Assembly: GCA_022360335.1 (NCBI GenBank)
Contig: JAKSCZ010000423.1
Coordinates: 1-23,791, forward strand
Source of the DNA: Pseudomonadota bacterium
Lineage (GTDB): Bacteria; Pseudomonadota; Gammaproteobacteria; Steroidobacterales; Woeseiaceae
Length of the DNA stretch: 23,791 nucleotides
Direction: 5' to 3'
The translations under genes and the position numbers were made by a program. The number at the start of each line of letters is the position of its first letter. Position 1 is the first letter of the stretch. The notes beneath the pieces are model-generated. The model was not told the origin of the DNA, did not search any database, and saw only the letters and a program-made list of their open reading frames with translations. Positions 1 through 7,511 of the stretch are shown piece by piece.

Positions 1-872
1 CCCTCCACGTCGAAATCGTCGCGAGACTGCAGCAGCACGTCCTCGAGATCGAATTCGGCGACGGCGCTTCGGATGCCGCGCCCGTTCAATGCGAGAGACA
101 GGTCGACGTCGCCGCTCCCCGCCAGCAGCCGACCCGCAGCCGCAGGAACCAGCTCTGCCCATCCTGCGGGCAGGACGTCGTCTGCTTCGACGATGACGTC
201 CCAGATGCGCTCTTCGACGGGTACATCCAGCAATTGCGTCGCAACGACGTCGATCCCCCGGCCGAGATCGCCGGGCAGGCGGACCGCTGCATCGACGGCC
301 ACCCGTCTTTCGTCCAGCCTGACGTTCGCGCGCGGCACGCGGAAGTATCGCGGCCGCTCATCGCCGGGCTGCAGGAACCGAACCTCGATCTCTTCGCCGG
401 TGATTTCGATGTTGCCGAGCCGCCCGGGCGCCCCGCTGTGGGCCTGTGGAATCTCGGGAATGGTCGTGCCCTGGACCCACCAGCCGCCCCTCTCGAGCTG
501 CCGTATCTCGATACTCGTGTCGCGTATCGCGAGGTGATCGACGACGAATTGCCGCTCGAACACGAGGCTGGCAACCGAGACGCCGACACTGACGCGGCTG
601 GCCGCGATGGCGCGCTTGCGGTTGTCGGGCCGGATCAGCTCGGTATCGTAGAAGTCGAGTTCGGGACCGCTCAGGCCCCAGCGCGCATTCATCCTCGAGA
701 ACTCGACCTGCATGCCGATGGCGTTGCTGGCCCAGCGCTTGATCTCCTCCTGATACTCGGGGAGCCGCGGCAGAAACATACGAAACAGACCGACGACGAT
801 GGCCAGCAGGATCAGCACGCTCGCTGCCGTGTAAGCCGTTACCTTCAGGAGTCTGCGCAAGAACCGTTTCAT
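1..872 (-). CDS. yhdP: YhdP-family AsmA-like envelope protein, N-terminal part (cut by window edge)
   Basis: The ATG at 872-870 opens a frame that stays open to the left edge, about 290 codons. The N-terminus is basic (MKRFLRRLLK) and is followed by one hydrophobic anchor at about residues 11-34. After it comes the typical YhdP/DUF3971 start: a rigid segment (EYQEEIKRWASNAIG) and an aromatic motif (ARWGLSGPEL), then beta-rich sequence. YhdP proteins are very long (over 1,000 residues) AsmA-like proteins anchored in the inner membrane that span the periplasm and help move phospholipid to the outer membrane. Only about a quarter of the usual length is visible. The gene starts 12 bp after the rng stop, the same order as rng-yhdP in Escherichia coli, so it is probably co-transcribed. 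Family assignment rests on N-terminal pattern and synteny. Confidence 0.85.
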   Translation of the reverse strand, partial: MKRFLRRLLKVTAYTAASVLILLAIVVGLFRMFLPRLPEYQEEIKRWASNAIGMQVEFSRMNARWGLSGPELDFYDTELIRPDNRKRAIAASRVSVGVSVASLVFERQFVVDHLAIRDTSIEIRQLERGGWWVQGTTIPEIPQAHSGAPGRLGNIEITGEEIEVRFLQPGDERPRYFRVPRANVRLDERRVAVDAAVRLPGDLGRGIDVVATQLLDVPVEERIWDVIVEADDVLPAGWAELVPAAAGRLLAGSGDVDLSLALNGRGIRSAVAEFDLEDVLLQSRDDFDVE

Positions 873-884
873 CGCCGCCCGCCG

Positions 885-2363
885 CTACATCAGGACCACG
901 TCGAACTGGTCCTGCAGGTACAGAGACTCCGTCTGCAGCCGGATCGACTTGCCCGTCTGCTCTTCGAGTTCCGCCAGGCTGCGGGCCTGTTCGTCGAGCA
1001 ACAACTCGATGACGCCCTCGTTGGCCAGGACCATGACCTCGTCGAACTCGAACTGGCGGGACTGGCGAATAATCTCGCGGAAGATCTCGAAACAGACCGT
1101 TTCGGGCGTCATCACGAAGCCGCGCCCCGAACAGGCCGGGCAATCCTCGCACAATACGTGCTGCAGGCTCTCGCGCGTCCGTTTGCGCGTCATCTCGACG
1201 AGACCGAGGGGCGAAACGGGGGTGATCTGATGGCGGGCGTGGTCGCGCGACAATGCCTGTTCCAGCGCCAGCAGGACGTTCTCGCGGTGGTCGGCCTCTT
1301 CCATGTCGATGAAGTCGATGATGATGATGCCGCCCAGATTGCGGATCCTGAGCTGCCGTGCGATCGCAATCGCCGCCTCCAGGTTCGTACGATAGATCGT
1401 CTCCTCGAGATTGCGGTGCCCGACGTAGCCGCCCGTGTTGACGTCGATCGTCGTCATCGCTTCCGTCTGGTCGAAGATCAGGTATCCGCCGGACTTCAAC
1501 GGGATGTTCCGCTCGAGCGACCTGCGGATCTCGTCTTCGATGCCGTGCAGGTCGAAGATCGGGCGGCGGCGCCGGTACAGTTCCATGGTGGGGCGCGCAT
1601 CCGGCAGGTAGGTAGCGGCGAACGCCTGCATCGCCTCGAAGTCGCTTTCGGAATCGACCAGGATGCGTTCGACCTGGCTGGTCACCATGTCGCGCATGAC
1701 ACGCAGCGGCAGCGACAGGTCCTCGTGGATCAGGGACCTGACAGCGCGGTGCGCGAACTCCGCGCGCACGACGTCCCACAGCTTCAGCGAGTAGCGCAGA
1801 TCGGCCGCCAGGGTCTCTTCGTCGGCGCCTTCCGCAACCGTGCGCACTATCGCGCCGCAGTCGAGTTCCCGCTCGCCGAGCAGTTCCTCCACGACGTGCC
1901 GCAGGCGCTCGCGTTCCTCCTCGTCCTCGATACGGGCGGAGACGCCGACCGTATCGCTGCGCGGCAACAGTACGAGGTGCCGCGACGGCAGCGTTACGTA
2001 GGTCGTCAGCCGCGCTCCTTTGTTGCCGAGGGGGTCCTTGACGACCTGCACCATGATCTCGTCGCCTTCACGAACGAGTTCGCGAATGTCCGGCACCTCC
2101 GCAGCGTCGCTGTGCGATTCACCGGCCGCGATATCCGATGCGTGCAGGAATGCCGTTCGCTCGAGCCCGATGTCGATGAACGCCGCCTGCATACCCGGCA
2201 GCACACGGAGTACCCGGCCTTTGTATATATTGCTGATGAGCCCGCGGCACGACGAGCGCTCGACGTAGACTTCCTGGAGGACGCCCGTCTCGAGCAGCGC
2301 AGCGCGCACCTCGCTCGGCGTCACGTTGATCAGTATCTCTTCTTTGAGGGACTCGTCAGTCAT
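885..2363 (-). CDS. rng: Ribonuclease G
   Basis: 492 residues, matching the usual RNase G length of about 490. RNase G is a 5'-end-dependent endoribonuclease that matures the 5' end of 16S rRNA and degrades some mRNAs in the cytoplasm. An S1 RNA-binding region covers about residues 38-120. The catalytic core carries DVNTGGYVG, with the metal-ligand Asp at 307, and IIIDFIDME, with the second Asp at 350. The zinc-link CPAC has cysteines at 408 and 411. The long C-terminal scaffold of RNase E is absent, which separates it from rne. The ATG at 2363 overlaps the maf stop by 8 bp, so translation is probably coupled. The mreBCD genes that often accompany rng are not in the window. Confidence 0.97.
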   Translation of the reverse strand: MTDESLKEEILINVTPSEVRAALLETGVLQEVYVERSSCRGLISNIYKGRVLRVLPGMQAAFIDIGLERTAFLHASDIAAGESHSDAAEVPDIRELVREGDEIMVQVVKDPLGNKGARLTTYVTLPSRHLVLLPRSDTVGVSARIEDEEERERLRHVVEELLGERELDCGAIVRTVAEGADEETLAADLRYSLKLWDVVRAEFAHRAVRSLIHEDLSLPLRVMRDMVTSQVERILVDSESDFEAMQAFAATYLPDARPTMELYRRRRPIFDLHGIEDEIRRSLERNIPLKSGGYLIFDQTEAMTTIDVNTGGYVGHRNLEETIYRTNLEAAIAIARQLRIRNLGGIIIIDFIDMEEADHRENVLLALEQALSRDHARHQITPVSPLGLVEMTRKRTRESLQHVLCEDCPACSGRGFVMTPETVCFEIFREIIRQSRQFEFDEVMVLANEGVIELLLDEQARSLAELEEQTGKSIRLQTESLYLQDQFDVVLM

Positions 2364-2952
2364 TGCTTCTCATCGTCGCCATTACGTCGAGGCCCGCGTC
2401 GCGCAGCAACGCCACGGTCTCGAACACGGGCAGTCCGACGACACCCGAATAGCTCCCCTCCATGCGTCGAACGAGCGCGCCGCCCAGACCCTGCACCGCA
2501 TACGAGCCTGCCTTGTCCCGCGGTTCACCACTTTGCCAGTATGCGAGCGCCTCGTCGCGACCGATTTCGCGGAAATACACATCGGTATCCGACAGCGCCG
2601 TGTGCATTCCGTGCGGTCCGCGCAGGGCCACGCCCGTCAGTACCCGGTGCGCGCGCCCCGAAAGCCGCTCGAGCATTTGCAGTGCGTCGGCTTTGGCGCA
2701 CGGCTTGCCGAGCGTTTCGTCGTCGACGACGACCGCCGTATCCGCTGCCAGGACGAGGTCGCGGGCGCCCGCAGCCGCCGCCCCGGCTTTGGCGACGGCG
2801 AGGCGCAGCACCATGTCTGCGGCCGGCTCGTCCTCCAGCGGCGTCTCGTCGACGTCCACGTCCGCGATCTCGAAGTCGATACCGAGAGACGCCAGGAGCC
2901 GGCGTCGCCGGGGCGACGTCGAGGCCAGGTAGAGGCGTGCATCCGTGTCCAT
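2356..2952 (-). CDS. maf: Maf nucleotide pyrophosphatase (YhdE type, dTTP/UTP)
   Basis: 198 residues. Maf proteins hydrolyse nucleoside triphosphates to monophosphates and are thought to clean modified or excess nucleotides; the YhdE branch prefers dTTP and UTP. Visible signatures are LASTSPRRRRLL near the N-terminus (residues 9-20), AADT with the catalytic-base Asp at 71, GKPCAKADA, LSGRAHRVLTG, and the late block KAGSYAVQGLGG followed by EGSYSGVVGLP. The gene sits 10 bp after rlmH and overlaps rng by 8 bp; the maf-rng pairing is the E. coli yhdE-rng order and supports the YhdE branch over YceF. Substrate preference is inferred from the family, not read directly. Confidence 0.95.
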   Translation of the reverse strand: MDTDARLYLASTSPRRRRLLASLGIDFEIADVDVDETPLEDEPAADMVLRLAVAKAGAAAAGARDLVLAADTAVVVDDETLGKPCAKADALQMLERLSGRAHRVLTGVALRGPHGMHTALSDTDVYFREIGRDEALAYWQSGEPRDKAGSYAVQGLGGALVRRMEGSYSGVVGLPVFETVALLRDAGLDVMATMRSND

Positions 2953-2962
2953 GTATCGATCG

Positions 2963-3433
2963 TCAGGCGCGGTGGTACGGATGTCCCGATCGCAGCGTAT
3001 GCGCCCGGTACAGCTGCTCTGCGAACAGTATGCGCGCGAGACCGTGCGGCAGGGTCAGCTGCGACAGCGACCAGGTGAAGTCGGCCCGCCGCCGGCAGGC
3101 GTCCGATACGCCGTCAGGACCGCCGATGACGAAACACAGGTCGCGGCCGTCGTTCTGCCAGTCGCCGAGTTTCGCGGCCAGACCTTCGCTGCTGAGCTGC
3201 TTGCCGCATCCGTCGAGCAATATCAGTTGCTCGGTCGCACCGACCTTGCCGACTATCCGCCTTCCTTCGGCGTCCGTCGCCCGCCCCGACCGGTCGTTCT
3301 TCGAGCGACGAACCGTCGGGATGACGTCGACCCGGAACCGCCACTCGCGAGGCAGCCTCCCGGCGTAGGCGCCGACGGCGTCGTCGACCCAGGACGGTTG
3401 GCGGTCACCGACGGCGAGCAAGCGAATGTGCAC
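2963..3433 (-). CDS. rlmH: 23S rRNA pseudouridine-1915 N3-methyltransferase RlmH
   Basis: 156 residues from a GTG start, against 155 in E. coli. RlmH is a SPOUT-class enzyme that uses S-adenosylmethionine to methylate pseudouridine 1915 in helix 69 of 23S rRNA, acting on assembled 70S ribosomes. The sequence shows the family start (HIRLLAVGDRQPSWV), the trefoil-knot SAM loop VIGGPDGVS (GGPDG at 104-108), the WSLSQLTLPH block, and the invariant C-terminal tail ending HPYHRA. The GTG lies 3 bp after the rsfS stop, giving an rsfS-rlmH pair as in most proteobacteria. The mrdA/mrdB genes that usually follow are absent; maf follows instead. Confidence 0.97.
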   Translation of the reverse strand: MHIRLLAVGDRQPSWVDDAVGAYAGRLPREWRFRVDVIPTVRRSKNDRSGRATDAEGRRIVGKVGATEQLILLDGCGKQLSSEGLAAKLGDWQNDGRDLCFVIGGPDGVSDACRRRADFTWSLSQLTLPHGLARILFAEQLYRAHTLRSGHPYHRA

Positions 3434-3436
3434 GGG

Positions 3437-3790
3437 TCATCCGTCGGTTGCCGCCGCGCCCCCATGCGGGGAAAGCGACCAGAGTTTCTCCAGGTTATAG
3501 AACTCACGCACCTCGGGCAGCATGACGTGAACGAGCGTGTCCTGCAGGTCGAGCAGCACCCACTCGCTACCTTCCTCGCCCTCGATCCCGAGCGGACGGT
3601 GACCGGCCTTGCCGGCCTTTTCCGCGACGTTTTCGACCAGCGCCCTGACGTGCCGGTTCGACGTGCCGCTGGCGACGACCATGTAGTCGGTTACGGTCGT
3701 CATGTCGCGGACGTCGAGCCGCACGATGTCCTGAGCCCTGATGTCGTCGAGGGCGTCGACGACCAGGTCGGTCAGTGCTTCGCTGTTCAT
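3437..3790 (-). CDS. rsfS: Ribosomal silencing factor RsfS
   Basis: 117 residues, close to the family norm of 105-120. RsfS (Iojap/YbeB) binds ribosomal protein uL14 on the 50S subunit and blocks subunit joining when nutrients run short. Recognisable elements are AQDIVRLDVRDMTTVTDY, VVASGTSNRHVRAL, GIEG-EGSEWVLLD and the C-terminal VHVMLPEVREFYNLEKLW. The last dozen residues (SLSPHGGAAATDG) are low-complexity and not part of the fold. The gene sits between nadD (24 bp upstream) and rlmH (3 bp downstream), the standard nadD-rsfS-rlmH order. Confidence 0.96.
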   Translation of the reverse strand: MNSEALTDLVVDALDDIRAQDIVRLDVRDMTTVTDYMVVASGTSNRHVRALVENVAEKAGKAGHRPLGIEGEEGSEWVLLDLQDTLVHVMLPEVREFYNLEKLWSLSPHGGAAATDG

Positions 3791-3814
3791 GCGTGGTTCT
3801 CGCGATGGTGCAAA

Positions 3815-4537
3815 TCAGTTCTCCCTTGTAGCTGCGGCTCCGGCCGCTGTGGGCGCGGTTCCGGCCGCTGTGGGCGCGGTTCCGGCCGCTGTAGGAGCGG
3901 CTTCAGCCGCGTAGAGTCCCAGTTCGTCGATAGCGTCCCATACCGCGTCCGGCATCAGGAACCGCGGGTCCCTGCCGGCCGCGACCAGGTCGCGGATCTC
4001 CGTCGAGGCAATCTCGAGTTGCGTGACCGCGTGTATGTGCAGTCTGCCGTGCGTCGTTTCGTGCAGCGCGTCGATGCGGTGCGTGCCACGCTCGGCGATA
4101 AGGTCGCCGAGCACGCCGATGTCGGGTGCCTTCCAGCCGGGCCGGTGGGCGACCACGATGTGTGCATAGTCGAGAATCTCGTTCCAGCGATGCCAGCCCG
4201 GCAGTCCGAGAAACGCGTCCATCCCGACGATCAGACCCAGGCTCCGCTCCGAAAATTCCGCGCGCAGCGACGCGAGCGTATCGACCGTGTAAGACGGCCC
4301 GTCCCGGCCGAGCTCCCGGTCGTCGGCGACGAAACCTCGCTGCCCGTCGATCGCGAGCCGCACGAGAGCGAAGCGCTGCTCGGCGCTCGCGTAGGTGAGG
4401 CCGCGATGCGGCGGGTCGCCGCAGGGCACGAAACGGACCTCGTCGAACCGCAGCGCCTGCAACATTTCGAACGCGGATCGCAGGTGACCGTAGTGAATCG
4501 GGTCGAACGTGCCGCCGAAGACGCCGATCGGCCTCAT
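3815..4537 (-). CDS. nadD: Nicotinate-mononucleotide adenylyltransferase with a repeat-derived C-terminal tail
   Basis: 240 residues. NadD joins ATP and nicotinate mononucleotide to make deamido-NAD, an essential step of NAD synthesis. The nucleotidyltransferase signature GGTFDPIHYGH is at residues 8-18, with the HxGH histidines at 15 and 18, and the IASTEIR motif (family ISSTxIR) is at 176-182. The family fold normally ends just after a motif like DELGLY, here at Tyr209, near the 213-residue E. coli length. Residues 210-240 are an extra Ala/Pro/Thr/Gly tail made of a seven-residue repeat (GTAPTAA). It is encoded by a 21-bp tandem repeat related to a palindromic intergenic repeat. The ATG overlaps the holA stop as ATGA. 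Confidence 0.96.
   Translation of the reverse strand: MRPIGVFGGTFDPIHYGHLRSAFEMLQALRFDEVRFVPCGDPPHRGLTYASAEQRFALVRLAIDGQRGFVADDRELGRDGPSYTVDTLASLRAEFSERSLGLIVGMDAFLGLPGWHRWNEILDYAHIVVAHRPGWKAPDIGVLGDLIAERGTHRIDALHETTHGRLHIHAVTQLEIASTEIRDLVAAGRDPRFLMPDAVWDAIDELGLYAAEAAPTAAGTAPTAAGTAPTAAGAAATREN
3838..3911. repeat. 21-bp tandem repeat with REP-like palindrome, inside the nadD 3' end
   Basis: Three head-to-tail 21-bp units lie at 3839-3859, 3860-3880 and 3881-3901. The first two are identical (TCCGGCCGCTGTGGGCGCGGT). The third changes to a GTAGGAGCGG form and runs into CTTCAGCCGCG. The right end (3891-3911) reads GTAGGAGCGGCTTCAGCCGC plus G, a palindrome-containing motif of the type scattered between genes in pseudomonads and xanthomonads. 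Because 21 is a multiple of 3, the array keeps the nadD frame open. Confidence 0.85.
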
Positions 4538-5538
4538 GCGTTCGCCATCCCGATGACGATGTCGGCCGCCATCTGCCAGGGATCACCGTGACGCTGGCCC
4601 TTGGCGGCCGCGTCGGCGCGCCCGCTCGCCTTGAGCATGCGGTGAAAGTCGCCCCGCCGGTGCCGGCCGATGCAGCTTCGCACGAGTCCCTGGCGGTTGT
4701 TCCAGACGCGAGCCGCCCGCATTGCGCCGCCGAGATCGGTGCCCTGGCGGACCGCGTCGTCGAGCGTCGCGAGCGTTCGCAATTCGCGGGTCAGCGCCCA
4801 CATGACGATGACGGGCTCCACGCCCTCGGCCCTGAGACCGCCCAGAATCCTGATCGCGCGCCGGGCGTCGCCCGCCATGGCGGCGTCGGTCAGCTTGTAG
4901 ACGTCGAAGCGGCTGCTGTCTGCGACGGCGGACGCGACGTCGTCGGCCGTCACGACACCTTCGCCGAGCAGCAGGCGCAGTTTCTCGACTTCCTGGCCCG
5001 CAGCCAGCAGGTTGCCTTCGACCCTGTCAGCGATCATGGTCACCGCGTCGCGGTCCGGTTGCAGGCCGGCCCGGAGCATCCGGTTCGCGATCCAGCCGGG
5101 TAACTCGCGCACCCCGATCGGCCACACGGCCAGGCTGACGCCTTTTTCGTCGAGCGATTTGGCCCACTTCGATGCGGCGGCGCCCTTGTCCAGCTTCGGG
5201 CCGGTGACGATGAACAGCAAGTCGGGGCCGGCCCGTTCGACGAGGTCGACGATTGCCTGTCCGCCGGCGCGGCCGGGTTTGCCCGTCGGCAAGCGCAACT
5301 CGACGATGCGCCGCTCGGCAAACAGCGACAGGTTGCCGGCGCCGGCCGTCAACTGTCCCCAGTCGAAACCCGTCGTCGCGACGTGCAACTCGCGATTGCC
5401 GAAACCGCGCTCACGGGCAGCGTCGCGAATCTCATCGAGCGCCTCGGAGACGAGCAGGTGCTCGTCTCCGGTGACGAGGTAGCAGGGAGCGAGCGATTTC
5501 TTCAGGTGCGGCGAAAGCTGGTTAGCCCGGATCTTCAA
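4534..5538 (-). CDS. holA: DNA polymerase III subunit delta
   Basis: Delta is the clamp-loader subunit that opens the beta sliding clamp during chromosome replication. The frame is open further upstream to 5760, but the upstream part is an Arg/Pro/Gly-rich shadow of the neighbouring gene. The family start (KIRANQLSPHLKKSLAPCYLVTGDE-like) begins at a TTG at 5538, giving 334 residues against 343 in E. coli. That TTG overlaps the TGA of the preceding gene (TTGA), suggesting translational coupling. Other delta features are LFAERRIVELRLPTGKPG, the SSRFDVYKLTDAAMAGD segment and a C-terminal helical domain with LKASGRADAAAKG. No Walker A motif is expected or seen. Its stop overlaps the nadD start. 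Confidence 0.94.
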   Translation of the reverse strand: MKIRANQLSPHLKKSLAPCYLVTGDEHLLVSEALDEIRDAARERGFGNRELHVATTGFDWGQLTAGAGNLSLFAERRIVELRLPTGKPGRAGGQAIVDLVERAGPDLLFIVTGPKLDKGAAASKWAKSLDEKGVSLAVWPIGVRELPGWIANRMLRAGLQPDRDAVTMIADRVEGNLLAAGQEVEKLRLLLGEGVVTADDVASAVADSSRFDVYKLTDAAMAGDARRAIRILGGLRAEGVEPVIVMWALTRELRTLATLDDAVRQGTDLGGAMRAARVWNNRQGLVRSCIGRHRRGDFHRMLKASGRADAAAKGQRHGDPWQMAADIVIGMANA

Positions 5539-5789
5539 ACGATCTGCTCCATCATGATCGACTCGCCTTCCAGCAGGACCGGGATTCCATCGTTGATCGG
5601 GTACAGGCGCTTGCCGTCGTCCGTGACCAGGGCTTCTGCGAGGGGCTCGGCGACCGGGGCGCCGTCGTGCGTCGAGACCGACCCCGCGGCGATCGCCGCG
5701 TTGACCTTCTCGAGCTTGTCTTTTTTCAATATCGACAGGCCCTTGTGCGTGACCGGGCAACGCAGGATCGAGAGCAGGCGTTTGTCCAT
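5535..5789 (-). CDS. Trm112/YcaR-family small protein lacking the zinc cysteines
   Basis: 84 residues. The ends match the Trm112/UPF0434 family: MDKRLLSILRCPVTHKG at the start and RLYPINDGIPVLLEGESI at the end. Canonical bacterial members have a CPxC zinc knuckle and are about 60 residues; here the position reads CPVT, with Cys11 the only cysteine, and there is a roughly 25-residue insert (KLEKVNAAIAAGSVSTHDGAPVAEP). It therefore probably does not bind zinc in the usual way. Eukaryotic Trm112 activates methyltransferases; the role of bacterial relatives is unclear. The gene is followed directly by holA, with a TTGA overlap. Function is unassigned; family membership is fairly certain. Confidence 0.82.
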   Translation of the reverse strand: MDKRLLSILRCPVTHKGLSILKKDKLEKVNAAIAAGSVSTHDGAPVAEPLAEALVTDDGKRLYPINDGIPVLLEGESIMMEQIV

Positions 5790-5806
5790 GCAGCCATTGT
5801 AGCGCC

Positions 5807-6840
5807 TCAGAGACGCTTCAGCACGGCCGCCAGCTCGATGTTGCCGGTCTTTTCCGCTGCCGCGATTGTGGCGGGAATGTCCTCGGGAAACGGCTTGAAA
5901 CGCTCATTGACCGCGCGACATCGCATAATCGTTTGACCGCGGCAACGTGCTCGCCGCGCCGCAGGACGTCGCGCACGTAGTGCCGGGCAAAGAACAGCGC
6001 GTGGTTCCGGTCTTCCCAGCCAAGCATCTTGTCGAAATACCAGACCCAGGCAGCGGCCGGGTCGGGGTCTTTGTCGATCTCACCGATGATGTGTTTGAAA
6101 CCGCCGGCGCGGTTGTCGCGACTGACGAAGCCGTAGGCATGATCGAGGACGGCGGTGCGGCTTTTCTCGATATCGCTGGAAATCCCCTTCGCACCCGGTT
6201 CGACCGCGTCGGCAATGTAGACGTCGTCGACGGTGCCTTTGGACTCCACCATACTGCCGATCACCGAGTGCAGCGAGAACAGCAAGAACATCTCGAGAAG
6301 CGATCGCAACGGCGGCGCGATGTCGCGTGTCATCGCAATCAGAAGGGCGATGAGCAACAGGTACGAGGGTGCGATCAGGTACGACGCTCCGGTCTCGTGC
6401 AGGAATCGATACAGCGCGATGGGGTTGACGCTCTGCAACGGCGAGTGCGTGATCGCCAGAACGGCAAGGACGGCCGGATAAATGAAACCGCAGACGCCGA
6501 GCACGGCGAGCATCGCCACAGTGCCGGCCGACGAGTACGCTGCGTACGCGGCCCAGCCGGCGGCGACGGCGACGACTGCCGGGAACAGCGTCCACACGCC
6601 GTGGGCCCGGTCGAAGAACCCGTCGCCCGGCGGTAGCGCCCCCCGTCCGCGCGCCCGTGCCTCGAGCAGCAGGAGCAGATAGCGAAAGACAGCGGGCACG
6701 ACGACGACCGCGAGCCACAGGCCCATGACTCCGGCCGCCCCGGCCAGCCAGACGAGCAGCCAGAAGGCGACCAGCGCAGCCAGAACGCCGGTCTCGGTCA
6801 GCGGGAAGAAAACGGCTCTGGCGAACCTACCCGGGCTCAT
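5807..6840 (-). CDS. Polytopic inner-membrane protein of unknown function, apparent 3' frameshift
   Basis: I do not recognise a named family. From the ATG at 6840, which overlaps yidD by 14 bp, the uninterrupted frame ends at a TGA at 5820-5818 (340 residues). About six hydrophobic segments lie in residues 15-205, followed by a soluble C-terminal region with SRDNRAGGFKHIIGEID and ARHYVRDVLRRGEHVAAVKRL. After about codon 308 the continuous frame turns into Ser/Arg/Pro-rich nonsense. The adjacent frame instead reads AVNERFKPFPEDIPATIAAA and continues to a TGA at 5809-5807, a plausible helical end leaving 17 bp to the next gene. One missing base near 5912-5916, in a CGCGCGG run, would join the two (344 residues). 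It could be a real mutation or a sequence error. Coordinates cover the restored gene. Confidence 0.72.
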
Positions 6841-7087
6841 CGTTGTCTTCCGTTCCTGGAACCGGGTCGTAGCCCGAACCTCCCCAGGGATGGCAGCGGC
6901 CGATGCGCCGCAGCGCAAAACGGCCGCCTTGCAGCGCACCGTGTACCTGCAGCGCCTCGATCGCGTAACTCGAGCAGGTCGGCTGAAAGCGACAATGCAT
7001 GCCGAGCCAGGGAGAGATCGCCACGCGGTAGAAACGAACGAGCCCGATCAGCGGCTTGGCGCATGCCCGGCTGACGGCGTTCGGCAT
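6827..7087 (-). CDS. yidD: YidD membrane protein insertion efficiency factor
   Basis: 86 residues. YidD is a small membrane-associated protein that helps YidC-dependent insertion of inner-membrane proteins. The family pattern is clear: an amphipathic start (GLVRFYRVAISPWLG), the cysteine block CRFQPTCSSYAIEAL, and the signature GRCHPWGGSGYDPVP near the end. In most bacteria yidD lies in rpmH-rnpA-yidD-yidC; here it lies between sufE, whose stop it overlaps by 1 bp (TGATG), and a polytopic membrane protein that it overlaps by 14 bp. It has therefore moved away from its usual partners, or is an extra copy. The window cannot show which. Confidence 0.95.
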   Translation of the reverse strand: MPNAVSRACAKPLIGLVRFYRVAISPWLGMHCRFQPTCSSYAIEALQVHGALQGGRFALRRIGRCHPWGGSGYDPVPGTEDNDEPG

Positions 7088-7509
7088 CAGGCTGCCAGAG
7101 CCTCTTCGGCGAAGCCCCGGATCGCCTTGAGCATCGAGCTCAGGCCGTTGCTGCGCGTCGGGCTCAGGTGGCTCTCGAGCTGCAGGGCGCTGACGAAGTC
7201 GGGCGGCGTGTCGAGGATGTCCTGCGGGTAGCGTCCGCTGTAGAGCCTGAGCAACAGCGCGATCAGGCCCGAGACGATGGCGGCATCGCTGATCGCCTGG
7301 AAATACAGGCGGCCGTCGCGGCGCTCGGGCACGAACCAGACCTGCGACTGGCAGCCGCGGATGCGGTTGCCCTCGGTGCGCAGGTCGTCGGGGAATTCCG
7401 GCAGCCGGCGTCCGAGATCGATGATGTACTGGTAGCGGTCCATCCAGTCATCGAACGAACCGAACTCCTCGATGACTTCGCGCTGTGCGTCCGAGATCTC
7501 GCCGCTCAC
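7087..7509 (-). CDS. sufE: SufE-family sulfur acceptor protein
   Basis: SufE takes persulfide sulfur from a cysteine desulfurase (SufS or CsdA) and passes it on for Fe-S cluster assembly. The open frame extends to 7605, but that part overlaps cysS. A GTG at 7509, 2 bp after the cysS stop and six bases after a GGAG, gives 140 residues against 138 for E. coli SufE. The active-site motif RGCQSQVWFV puts the catalytic cysteine at residue 53. Other family blocks are YQYIIDLGRRLPEFPDDLRTE and the C-terminal LSPTRSNGLSSMLKAIR. No sufS or csdA is nearby, so whether it is the SufE or CsdE branch is open; the start choice is inferred. Confidence 0.9.
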   Translation of the reverse strand: MSGEISDAQREVIEEFGSFDDWMDRYQYIIDLGRRLPEFPDDLRTEGNRIRGCQSQVWFVPERRDGRLYFQAISDAAIVSGLIALLLRLYSGRYPQDILDTPPDFVSALQLESHLSPTRSNGLSSMLKAIRGFAEEALAA

Positions 7510-7511
7510 GC

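Noticed and set aside
234..3368. A 1044-codon plus-strand open frame opposite yhdP, rng, maf and rlmH
   Set aside because: It lies antisense to well-recognised genes, shows no domain or motif, has low-complexity Arg/Asp/His-rich composition, and arises from GC-rich codon bias.
3838..3911. A CRISPR array
   Set aside because: The units are contiguous 21-mers without spacers and lie inside nadD coding sequence.
5539..5760. A 74-residue N-terminal extension of holA
   Set aside because: It overlaps the Trm112-like gene, is Arg/Gly/Pro-rich, and delta homology begins exactly at the TTG at 5538.
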